Assembly: GCA_964514655.1 (NCBI GenBank)
Contig: CAZEQY010000038.1
Location: 1-15,312 of the forward strand
DNA from: SZAS-7 sp964514655
GTDB lineage: Bacteria; Chlamydiota; Chlamydiia; Chlamydiales; FEN-1388
Direction of reading: 5' to 3'
Length of the DNA: 15,312 nt
Shown here in pieces: positions 1 to 6,949 of the stretch; position 1 is the stretch's first letter, and every line of letters starts with the position of its first letter. The translations under genes and the position numbers were made by a program. Below the pieces are notes generated by a model. It was not told the DNA's origin. It searched no databases and saw only the letters and a program-made list of their open reading frames with translations.

Positions 1-9
1 TAGCTTCCT

Positions 10-129
10 GGCACTTAAGAGTGATTTTTGCTTCTTAGCCTGATGCGTATGCCTGCCTATCCTGCCGCTTGCGATCCTGCTTATCCTGTTTCATTAACAT
101 GCGTGCGCGGGCACGAATAGTGATTTTTG
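10..129. repeat. Imperfect direct repeat, two copies about 100 bp apart
   Basis: Copy 1 is at 10-30 and copy 2 at 110-129. Both read GGCAC, then 4-5 variable bases, then the identical 11-mer AGTGATTTTTG (20-30 and 119-129). The unit spans roughly 100 bp, so it could be one and a bit copies of a tandem duplication that has diverged. The function is unknown. Confidence 0.4.
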
Positions 130-138
130 AAGCAATTC

Positions 139-167
139 TTGAGGTTAATTGTATATCGAAGTAGTAT
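139..167 (+). promoter_or_regulatory. Possible promoter of the ABC exporter, near-leaderless
   Basis: TTGAGG (139-144), a 17-base spacer and TAGTAT (162-167) resemble a sigma-70 promoter, with four of six matches in each hexamer. The start codon at 174 lies where transcription would begin, and there is no clear Shine-Dalgarno sequence, so the mRNA would be leaderless. Such matches arise often by chance in AT-rich DNA. Confidence 0.25.
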
Positions 168-173
168 GACTAT

Positions 174-1097
174 ATGAGTCATGTTCTTAAAGTTGAAAAG
201 CTTAGAAAGGTGTATGGCAAAAAATCTCAGGCAGCGGCTGTTGATGAAATTTCATTTGGGCTAAAGCACGGAGAAATTTTGGGCCTGCTTGGACCAAATG
301 GCTCCGGCAAGACAACGACCATTCAGATGCTGCTCGGAACTTTGGCCCCAACGTCAGGGTCTATAGAGTATTTTGGGCAGGATTTTTTTAAACATCGCGA
401 ACGTGCACTTCAGCATATTTCCTTTGCAAGTACCTATGCAAGCCTGCCTTTTGTACTAACTGTCGAAGAAAATTTACGCTTCTATGGCCGCCTCTATGGC
501 ATTAAAGATGCTATGGAACGTGCAGACCCCTTGCTACAGCGCTTTGGCATCTATGATAAACGAAATGAAAAGGTGGCATCTCTTTCTGCAGGACAGGTAA
601 CGCGCCTTATGCTTGTGAAGGCCTTTTTTACTGAACCTAAGGTCGTACTGCTCGATGAGCCAACAGCCTCGCTAGACCCCGATGTCTCGCGCGATGTATG
701 CACATTCTTACTTGATCAGCAGAAAAAAAGCGGTGTTTCTATCCTCTTTACATCCCACAAGATGCAAGAAGTTACAGAACTTTGCGATAGAGTGATCGTG
801 CTAAAAGAGGGCAAAATCATTGCTGATGATCTACCCAAAAACTTAGCAAAGAGCATCAAGCTCCATAGGCTATGCCTAACAATTGTCGACGGCATGAAGC
901 GCACGCAGCACCTTGCCAAGCTTAAGGGCATTAGCTTTGAAGTAGACAATCGCTTTATCACATGCAAGCTTGAAGAAAAAGATATTCCACCCTTTTTACA
1001 CGAGCTTATGCAGCATAACGTCTCATACGTCAACATCCAGGTAATAGAGCCAACCTTAGAGGACTACTTTCTCAAAATTGCAGGAAATAAAGAATGA
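174..1097 (+). CDS. ABC-2 type exporter, ATP-binding subunit
   Basis: This is a cytoplasmic ATPase that should power the permease encoded directly downstream. The 307-residue protein has one nucleotide-binding domain: Walker A GPNGSGKT at residues 40-47, signature LSAGQ at 137-141, Walker B VVLLDE at 157-162, D-loop SLD at 166-168 and the switch histidine H195. After about residue 220 comes a C-terminal extension like those of drug and polysaccharide exporters (CcmA/DrrA/NatA-like). The Q-loop position, usually a glutamine after the first beta subdomain, reads FASTYASLP at 84-92, so the glutamine is absent. I recall this variation in some ABC-2 ATPases but cannot verify it here. Its stop overlaps the next start (ATGA, 1094-1097), implying translational coupling. 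The substrate cannot be read from the sequence. Confidence 0.93.
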   Translation: MSHVLKVEKLRKVYGKKSQAAAVDEISFGLKHGEILGLLGPNGSGKTTTIQMLLGTLAPTSGSIEYFGQDFFKHRERALQHISFASTYASLPFVLTVEENLRFYGRLYGIKDAMERADPLLQRFGIYDKRNEKVASLSAGQVTRLMLVKAFFTEPKVVLLDEPTASLDPDVSRDVCTFLLDQQKKSGVSILFTSHKMQEVTELCDRVIVLKEGKIIADDLPKNLAKSIKLHRLCLTIVDGMKRTQHLAKLKGISFEVDNRFITCKLEEKDIPPFLHELMQHNVSYVNIQVIEPTLEDYFLKIAGNKE

Positions 1098-1879
1098 GCT
1101 GGAGCCGCATCCTAGGAGTATTTTATCGCTACTTTTATGTGATGAGAAAGGGACTACATCACCTTTCAGATCTTTTTTACTTTCCCCTTGTTGACATCTT
1201 GCTCTGGGGCCTAACGTCGGTATGGATACAAAAGCAGGGTCTTCCAAATCAAAACCTACCCCTCATACTGATGACAGGTCTCATCTTTTGGCAGATATGC
1301 TGGAGAGGTTCTGTAGATATATCGGTGTGTCTGTTGCAGGAATTTTGGCAAAGAAACCTTGTAAACTTCTTTTCAACACCACTTAAAATATCGGAGTGGA
1401 TAAGTGGCTTACTGCTCCTCTCACTTTGTAAACTATTTTTTACAATAGTATTTGTCTCGTGTGCTATTTACATCCTGTACGCCTTAAATGTCTTTACCGT
1501 TGGATGGGCATTTATCCCCTTTGCAGCCTTGCTTCTTATCTTTGGCTGGTCAATAGGCTTTTTGGCATCAAGTGCCATCATCTGGTGGGGCCACTCTGTA
1601 GAGATGTTTGCGTGGATGGTGGGCAGCCTATTTGCTCCCTTTAGCGCTGTCTACTACCCGGTTACCGTCTTACCAGCGTGGGCACAAACGATTAGCTGGT
1701 GTTTACCCACTACATATATATTTGAAGGGATGAGAATTATCCTCAAAGAGGGCACATTCCCGGCAGGCTATTTCTGGACAAGCCTGGGCTTAAATATCCT
1801 CTTTTTAGGAGGCGCTATCTGGCTCTTTCAATACATGTTTCATAAAAGCCTTGCGAAAGGCCTTGGAAGGCTTGAATAA
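1094..1879 (+). CDS. ABC-2 type exporter, permease subunit
   Basis: This 261-residue integral membrane protein pairs with the ATPase encoded just upstream. Hydrophobic stretches fit about six transmembrane helices, including strong ones near residues 55-75, 100-130, 135-165, 175-195 and 225-250. The segment around FFSTPLKISEW (residues 92-102), between the early helices, is the amphipathic coupling region typical of ABC-2 permeases. There is no large extracytoplasmic domain, unlike the YbhR/YbhS-type permeases elsewhere in this window, so it belongs to a different ABC-2 branch. The gene starts inside the ATPase stop codon. Its own stop (1877-1879) lies within a promoter for the next gene. The substrate is unknown. 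Confidence 0.9.
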   Translation: MSWSRILGVFYRYFYVMRKGLHHLSDLFYFPLVDILLWGLTSVWIQKQGLPNQNLPLILMTGLIFWQICWRGSVDISVCLLQEFWQRNLVNFFSTPLKISEWISGLLLLSLCKLFFTIVFVSCAIYILYALNVFTVGWAFIPFAALLLIFGWSIGFLASSAIIWWGHSVEMFAWMVGSLFAPFSAVYYPVTVLPAWAQTISWCLPTTYIFEGMRIILKEGTFPAGYFWTSLGLNILFLGGAIWLFQYMFHKSLAKGLGRLE

Positions 1880-1900
1880 AATAAATAAACACTATATACT
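1872..1900 (+). promoter_or_regulatory. Candidate sigma-70 promoter of the HECT gene
   Basis: TTGAAT (1872-1877), a 17-base spacer and TATACT (1895-1900) match sigma-70 consensus at four and five of six positions. The -35 box overlaps the stop codon of the preceding permease gene. Transcription would begin near 1907, giving a leader of about 23 nt that contains the ribosome binding site. This suggests the HECT gene can be expressed independently of the ABC exporter. It is the best promoter match in the window. Confidence 0.5.
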
Positions 1901-1917
1901 CTTTGGGCTTAATAGTT

Positions 1918-1923
1918 TAGGAG
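1918..1923 (+). promoter_or_regulatory. Shine-Dalgarno sequence for the HECT gene
   Basis: TAGGAG ends six bases before the ATG at 1930. It is a good match to the anti-Shine-Dalgarno sequence and fixes the start of the 665-residue reading frame. Confidence 0.7.
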
Positions 1924-1929
1924 TTATAT

Positions 1930-3927
1930 ATGTTTAGTTTAGACCCATTTCGAACACTATGTAAAACTTTAGGAGAGCCGCTACCTCCTTGTGTACAAGA
2001 GCTACGAATTGGAGAGTATGAACTCTTTTTACGACAACTTACTTCAGCAGAAAGAGAAACGGTAAAAAACCTCTTTACCACTGCGGATGATGCCACAAGA
2101 ACATTCTGCACACTGCCTGTTGAAGCACAAGGCGATCTTCGATCAGCCGCAATTGCTAGCCTTGTAGCAATACGACATAAGCAACAAACCTGCATGCTCT
2201 TTGCAGATCTTGATGGCTCAATAGATAAAGAGTTTTTTAGAAATGCTGCTAGCCGGCTGGATGGAGAACTGCTACCACTTGCACTTTCTGTAAAAGAACG
2301 ACTACCAAGCGCACGAAAACGCCTTATACTCCTCCAGATGCTCAATTGTGTCCCGAAAGAGCATCGCGAACAAGCTCTTAACGCTATTTGCACTATGCTG
2401 TGCATGTGCACAGATCACCACCATGCACAGTGTCTTAGCGGGTGTACCGCCCTTGCAACACCTGAGCGAATGGCCCCATTTCTCCAAGATTTAGCTGCAA
2501 TTTTCACTAAAGTTAATGTAAATCAATGGCCAGCACTAAAGGAGCGGCTCTTAGAATACTCACCCACAAATCGTCTCGAGGTAGTACATCACACAGCTTG
2601 TATGCTTCCGCCAAACACTCAAATAGCAGCTAATGCACTTTTAGATATACTAAGCCTTGTGAGAAGAACTCTTCAAACACCTGAGCGCCTACAAGAGTTA
2701 TACCCAATTCTAGGCCTGTGTACTGACTGTGCGTATGTTCCTGCAATAATCCAGAACACACTCGACATGGCTGATGATAATGACAGAACTTCTCTTATAG
2801 CAACTCTTAGAAACATCCTTTGTCACTCTGCTCCAAGCTTGCATATACACCACGTGCTTATTCATGTAAGGCAATTAAGCATCCTTATGAGAATCGAGCT
2901 TATACTACAACATGCCTATGCCCACCGACACGATGCTCCACGTCAAGATCAGCATATTGTGCTACACCTTTCAAGACGTGAGCTTATAGAGCAGCCGGTT
3001 GTAGTCTTAAATAGACTAGTGGCACTTATTGACAGGAGCGATAAAACATCTCTTAGAGTTGTTATAACTGATGAACCAGCTATTGACCTAGGAGGTCCTG
3101 CACGAGAAGTTATTCATGACATAGTTTCAGCAATATGCAAGCTGTTTCAAAAGAAACCAGAAGCCCTTTTTCGCCCCCAAAGCCTTAAACTTACTGTAGA
3201 ACAGCAAGACATCTTGCAAAAGCTTGGAAAACTCTTTATGTTTTGCCTAAACTCGCAAGAGGGTTTTAATTTTGGCGAAGAGATAGACCCCGCTATATTT
3301 ATGGCTCTTACTAAAATTCGCGAAAAACACCTGCATGTAGACTTTGAGAATCTTGATGAAGAGACCTTTATGGACCTCTTTGAGATCTATGAAGCAATGA
3401 ATTCAGTAAATGTTGATGACGCAAGAACCATCCAAGAGCATGCCCAGCACCTTTCTGATCCTGATCGGCGAGCTTGCATTGCAGAGGCAATGCAGCAAGA
3501 TCTCACCCCATGCTTTGCTATATGGCAAGGCATGAAGGAGTCTCGCTTTACAGGAACCACCATCCAAACGGTTCAAAAGATGATACCCTTAGAACTTGAA
3601 GAGCGCTTACAAGGCGTTCTCACCGCAAAAAAAGTGGTGGAAAAATTTGAATTTCCTCAATCAGTGCCTATGCACACACGTGGATGGGTAAAGGAGTGGA
3701 TTCTTTCCCTTGATAAGTCAAAACTGCAAAAATTACTTAAGCTGATGATAGGTGTTCCGGCTCTTAATAAAGGACGTCTTTCTATTGAATTTCATGGAAA
3801 AAAGGTCGCATTTAGCACCTGCGCCCAGTGCATAACACTACCGGCAGGCTGCGGAGATAATAAAGCAACCCTACATGACATGCTAAACTTTGCCCTTAAA
3901 ACAGAGGAAACCTTTACAAAAGGGTAG
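1930..3927 (+). CDS. HECT-domain E3 ubiquitin ligase-like protein, candidate host-targeted effector
   Basis: The C-terminal half of this 665-residue protein reads as a HECT domain (about 343-665). The N-lobe opens with HLSRRELIEQP (346-356), then LRVVITDEPAIDLGGPARE (375-393), matching the HECT pattern of hydrophobic strand, GE-like turn, D-x-GG-x-x-RE. The C-lobe has RGWVKEWILSLDKSKLQKLL (584-603), then MIGVP (606-610), matching the FVTGSSRVP region. The terminal STCAQCITLP (629-638) matches the active-site pattern T-C-F-N-x-L-x-L-P, placing the thioester cysteine at C631 (codon 3820-3822). The family transfers ubiquitin from E2 to this cysteine and then to substrate. Residues 1-340 look alpha-helical and cysteine-rich, possibly repeat-like, with a Cys/His cluster at 154-172. 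There is no signal peptide or membrane helix, so export would need a dedicated secretion system. Bacterial HECT-like effectors such as SopA and NleL are far more divergent. Substrate, E2 and activity are inference. Confidence 0.8.
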   Translation: MFSLDPFRTLCKTLGEPLPPCVQELRIGEYELFLRQLTSAERETVKNLFTTADDATRTFCTLPVEAQGDLRSAAIASLVAIRHKQQTCMLFADLDGSIDKEFFRNAASRLDGELLPLALSVKERLPSARKRLILLQMLNCVPKEHREQALNAICTMLCMCTDHHHAQCLSGCTALATPERMAPFLQDLAAIFTKVNVNQWPALKERLLEYSPTNRLEVVHHTACMLPPNTQIAANALLDILSLVRRTLQTPERLQELYPILGLCTDCAYVPAIIQNTLDMADDNDRTSLIATLRNILCHSAPSLHIHHVLIHVRQLSILMRIELILQHAYAHRHDAPRQDQHIVLHLSRRELIEQPVVVLNRLVALIDRSDKTSLRVVITDEPAIDLGGPAREVIHDIVSAICKLFQKKPEALFRPQSLKLTVEQQDILQKLGKLFMFCLNSQEGFNFGEEIDPAIFMALTKIREKHLHVDFENLDEETFMDLFEIYEAMNSVNVDDARTIQEHAQHLSDPDRRACIAEAMQQDLTPCFAIWQGMKESRFTGTTIQTVQKMIPLELEERLQGVLTAKKVVEKFEFPQSVPMHTRGWVKEWILSLDKSKLQKLLKLMIGVPALNKGRLSIEFHGKKVAFSTCAQCITLPAGCGDNKATLHDMLNFALKTEETFTKG

Positions 3928-3928
3928 A

Positions 3929-4642
3929 TTACGGATAAGACGTAAGCCGCCCTACAACAAAGGGGCGCATGTCAGTGGTATAGCATTTTGTAGAGCTAGC
4001 TGTATTCCAGGCAAAGCCTGTGATGGTTCCATCTTGATCGCTATAGATACAGACATCGCCCTTGCCTATGCCGCTATGATACCTGTTATCACCTAAATAG
4101 CGGCTGTCAGTTGTGCCATGACCTTTACCTGTGCAGTCGATAATGCCTACTGCCCAGCGACGCTGTTCTATTTGCCTTGGCTTTTCATTCACAATCATGA
4201 CATGACCGTAATTGCCCGCACCCGGGGGCAATTTATAGGTAAGAATATCACCGGGAAGTATATCCTGGACTTGCTCTATTCGCCTAAAACCGCGATCGTG
4301 AGAGACCGCCTCAAAAAAGCTTATACCCCTGCCCGAAGGCCTCTGTAGCCAATGCCTAAGATCTTCTTTTGTGTATCCATACGAATAGCGAAATAGCGCC
4401 CCTACAAGGCCGCTACAATCTGTATGACAGACATACCTATCGCTACCATGTATCCCCTTAAGCTTCACTATAGATGGTCTATGCTGATAGCTGTTATTCT
4501 CAGGCCGCACATGTGCTTCAAGCTCTCTTGCCAGCACAACATGTTGCGGCAAAGCCATTTCAACATCTGAAGAAAAAACAAAGACAAGCGCAAAAACACT
4601 TAACGCTACAAGTACTGCACCACTTTTATAAATCTTTTTCAT
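3929..4642 (-). CDS. Exported NlpC/P60-like (C40) cysteine peptidase
   Basis: This 237-residue protein begins with a basic stretch and a hydrophobic segment (residues 8-24), fitting a signal peptide or membrane anchor, so the enzyme should act in the periplasm. The catalytic cysteine is likely C76 in TDCSGLVGALF (75-85), the typical NlpC/P60 nucleophile motif. GDILTYKLPP (131-140) followed by GHVMIV (146-151) gives the catalytic histidine H147. The third polar residue is less certain; H175 in DCTGKGHG is one candidate. Family members cleave peptidoglycan stem-peptide bonds, usually gamma-D-Glu to diamino acid. That would fit remodelling of a sparse cell wall during division, but the substrate is inference. 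Its stop codon lies one base from that of the convergent HECT gene. Only a weak Shine-Dalgarno sequence precedes the start. Confidence 0.75.
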   Translation of the reverse strand: MKKIYKSGAVLVALSVFALVFVFSSDVEMALPQHVVLARELEAHVRPENNSYQHRPSIVKLKGIHGSDRYVCHTDCSGLVGALFRYSYGYTKEDLRHWLQRPSGRGISFFEAVSHDRGFRRIEQVQDILPGDILTYKLPPGAGNYGHVMIVNEKPRQIEQRRWAVGIIDCTGKGHGTTDSRYLGDNRYHSGIGKGDVCIYSDQDGTITGFAWNTASSTKCYTTDMRPFVVGRLTSYP

Positions 4643-4748
4643 ATAACCACTCTATAGCACACCTACATGATTTTCTGTATTAAAGACAGTTATAAACCCG
4701 ATTACGTTCAAGAGTTGGTTTTTTGCCTATATCTAGCTAGAAGAATAC
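4643..4748. other. Intergenic spacer between the ybhR-like gene and the peptidase gene
   Basis: This 106-base spacer separates two minus-strand genes. On the minus strand TGC followed by TATAGA (complement of 4651-4656) resembles an extended -10 promoter very close to the peptidase start. No convincing hairpin terminator for the upstream efflux operon is visible, so read-through from that operon into the peptidase gene is possible. Confidence 0.35.
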
Positions 4749-5843
4749 CTAGCCAAGTTTGCGGCGGAAGAACCAGGTGGAGGCGGTGAGGGTAAAAAGG
4801 GCGATAAGGGCCATGGGCCAGATGTTGTTGATGACGATGTCAAAGGGGACATTTTTTAAAAATTGGCCGCGGGCGATGACGAGCATGTAGCGTAGAGGGT
4901 TTATATAGGTTACATACTGCAGCCATGTGGGCATATTTTCTATGGGAGTCGCAAAGCCTGAAAGAAGCACTGAGGGCGACATAAAGCAGAAGGTGCCCAA
5001 AATAGCCTGCTGCTGTGTTGAACAGAGCGACGAGATAAAAAGCCCAACTCCAACAATAGAGCACACAAAGACAAAAAGGCCAAAATAAAGCACCATAAGA
5101 TGCCCCGTAAAGGGTATCTGAAAGATAAAGATGGCAGCTAGTATTATAAGTGTTGCTTCTCCGAGTGAAATAATAACAGCGGGCAACATTTTGCCCAGCA
5201 TGATCTCTTGAGGCGTGGCAGGAGATACAAGCAGCTGATCAAAGGTGCCCATCTCGCGCTCTCTTGCAACAGAAAGCGATGTGATAATAAGTCCAAGAGC
5301 CATTGTAAGAACAGCAGAGAGGCTCGGCACATTGTACCAGTAGTAAAGTAAATTCGGGTTATACCAGTTGCGGGGAAAAATCTTTGAGACAGGCTCTACA
5401 GTAAGATCCTCATTATACTGCTGCAAGATGCGCGAAATATAGCCAGCTACAATCTGCGTGGCATTTGACTTTCTGCCATCAAAGAGTAGCTGTATGTCTA
5501 CATGCTTTTTAGCATCGATATTGCGCGAAAACTGCTCATCTATCGACACAACAACTAGCCCCTTTTGCGTGTCCAAAAACTCAGGGATCTCATCTGCAGA
5601 CTCTAAAAAGATGATCTTTGTAAACATAGGAGAGCCAATAAAACGCTGGACAAGCTCTACAGACTTTTCGCCATTATCGAGGTTGAGGATGCCAATAGGC
5701 ACATTTTTTACATCGAGTGTCGCTGCATAAGAAAAGATAAATAGCTGAATTAACGGCGGAAAAATAAGCACATAGCGAGCTTTTGGGTCCTTTAAAAGCA
5801 CCAGGATCTCTTTTATGATAAGTGCCATGATGCGAGATAGCAT
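4749..5843 (-). CDS. ybhR: ABC-2 permease, YbhR-like
   Basis: This 364-residue inner-membrane protein is the last gene of the exporter operon. It has one N-terminal transmembrane helix (about residues 25-45), a long extracytoplasmic domain (about 45-175), and a C-terminal block of about five helices. SVAREREMGTFDQLLVSPAT (around 194-213) is the hallmark coupling segment of this ABC-2 branch. The C-terminal part LLSGFATPIENMP followed by YINPLRYML is also typical. It should form a heterodimeric channel with the YbhS-like partner encoded just upstream; the stop of that gene and this start share one base (TAATG, 5841-5845). In E. coli the YbhFSR system is linked to export of drugs and of sodium or lithium ions, but the substrate here is unknown. 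A second ATG at codon 6 (5828) is an alternative start. Confidence 0.9.
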   Translation of the reverse strand: MLSRIMALIIKEILVLLKDPKARYVLIFPPLIQLFIFSYAATLDVKNVPIGILNLDNGEKSVELVQRFIGSPMFTKIIFLESADEIPEFLDTQKGLVVVSIDEQFSRNIDAKKHVDIQLLFDGRKSNATQIVAGYISRILQQYNEDLTVEPVSKIFPRNWYNPNLLYYWYNVPSLSAVLTMALGLIITSLSVAREREMGTFDQLLVSPATPQEIMLGKMLPAVIISLGEATLIILAAIFIFQIPFTGHLMVLYFGLFVFVCSIVGVGLFISSLCSTQQQAILGTFCFMSPSVLLSGFATPIENMPTWLQYVTYINPLRYMLVIARGQFLKNVPFDIVINNIWPMALIALFTLTASTWFFRRKLG

Positions 5844-6949
5844 TAATCTAGCCTCTTTACAGTCTTTTTACACGTGAGCAAAAATAGGATGCTTCCCAAA
5901 AAAAGCATAAATAGAATGTTTTTTGCATGTAGACTCCACACATCCCCTACAAGAAACACCGTTTGTAAGCAGGTAACAAAATAGCGAGCAGGAATAATAT
6001 AAGTCACGCACTGTATGATGTAGGGCATACTTGCTATTTCAAATAAAAATCCGGAAAGCATAAAGGCAGGAAAAAACCCTATCACCAAAGCCACCTGCGA
6101 GGCAACAAGCTGGCTTTTAGATACTGTAGAGGTAAGTATCCCAAGACTTAAAGCTGCAAATAAAAAGCACGATGTTGCAAGCCAAAGCGATAGAAGCGTA
6201 CCCCTAAAGGGAATATCATACACATAGCAAGCAATAATCAGACATATCGACATAGAACACATAGCTAAGAGATAATAGGGAATAAATTTGCCAAGTAAGA
6301 GCTCTCCAACACGTACAGGAGTAGACAACATCGCCTCCATAGTCCCGCGCTCCCATTCTCTAGCTACTACAAGGGCTGTTAAGAGCGTTCCTATGAGTGT
6401 CATGATGATGGCTAATGAGCCCGGAATCAAAAAGTTACGGCTTTCTAGCTGCTCGTTATACCAGTATCTTGATTGAGAGCCTACAGGTGGCTGATCAGGT
6501 GCTTTTTTTATATTGAGCCATGTTTGATAGGCCCCCTGCACATAGTTTTGCACAAAGCTTGCTGTATTTGTTTCACTCCCATCAGCAATCACCTGAATTG
6601 GCGCAACATCTCCCGGCGTCTTTAAAAAGCGGGAAAAATATGACGGCACTATCACCATACCTCGTATGGCTCCACTTGCCATATCGCGCTCTAGCTCCTG
6701 GCGGCTATGGGCAATCTTTACATCAAAATAGCGAGAGTAGGCAAGGCTTTCAGCAAAGCTTACAGCATCATCAGAATCCTCTTCAAGCACAAGGCCAATC
6801 CTCAAATGGTCTAAGTCAAGAGATACCCCATAGCCATACACAAAGATCAGCACAAGCGGTAAAAGCAGGCTAATCAGGATGCTGCTTGGATCCCTGATGA
6901 TCTGAAAAAACTCCTTTATGATTAAGGCTTTAACTCGGGTTTTGTTCAT
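5843..6949 (-). CDS. ybhS: ABC-2 permease, YbhS-like
   Basis: This 368-residue inner-membrane protein shares its architecture with the YbhR-like neighbour: an N-terminal helix (about residues 25-42, ending in GYGVSLD), a periplasmic domain, then five or six C-terminal helices from about residue 175. The region VVAREWERGTMEAMLSTPV (about 194-212) is the characteristic coupling motif, and FPAFMLSGFLFEIASMP lies in the late membrane region. The start codon lies 20 bases inside the end of the ATPase gene and the stop overlaps the next start, so the operon is tightly coupled. The two permeases probably arose by duplication and act as a heterodimer. I see no defect. Confidence 0.9.
   Translation of the reverse strand: MNKTRVKALIIKEFFQIIRDPSSILISLLLPLVLIFVYGYGVSLDLDHLRIGLVLEEDSDDAVSFAESLAYSRYFDVKIAHSRQELERDMASGAIRGMVIVPSYFSRFLKTPGDVAPIQVIADGSETNTASFVQNYVQGAYQTWLNIKKAPDQPPVGSQSRYWYNEQLESRNFLIPGSLAIIMTLIGTLLTALVVAREWERGTMEAMLSTPVRVGELLLGKFIPYYLLAMCSMSICLIIACYVYDIPFRGTLLSLWLATSCFLFAALSLGILTSTVSKSQLVASQVALVIGFFPAFMLSGFLFEIASMPYIIQCVTYIIPARYFVTCLQTVFLVGDVWSLHAKNILFMLFLGSILFLLTCKKTVKRLD

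Larger units (their letters stand above)
1..173. other. Non-coding leader upstream of the ABC exporter
   Basis: I see no convincing gene here. The stretch contains an imperfect direct repeat (10-30 and 110-129), three scattered ATCCTG hexamers (59-64, 74-79, 83-88) and a small 5-bp hairpin with arms CGTGC (102-106) and GCACG (111-115). On the minus strand a very short lysine- and glutamine-rich open frame runs from 100 to 35, but 21 codons without a ribosome binding site is not enough to call a gene. Confidence 0.5.

Noticed and set aside
35..100. A 21-codon minus-strand peptide rich in Lys, Gln, Asp and Arg.
   Set aside because: Too short, no ribosome binding site, and explained by the ATCCTG repeats in the leader.
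1917..2411. A minus-strand open frame of 164 codons opposite the start of the HECT gene.
   Set aside because: The composition is Arg/Ser-rich as in antisense shadows, and the plus strand has a promoter, a ribosome binding site and a domain-bearing product.
4118..4348. A plus-strand open frame of 76 codons inside the peptidase gene.
   Set aside because: It is antisense to a well-supported gene with catalytic motifs, has no ribosome binding site and shows no domain.
5458..5730. A plus-strand open frame of 90 codons inside the ybhR-like gene.
   Set aside because: It is a Ser/Thr-rich antisense frame opposite a clear ABC-2 permease, with no start signals.
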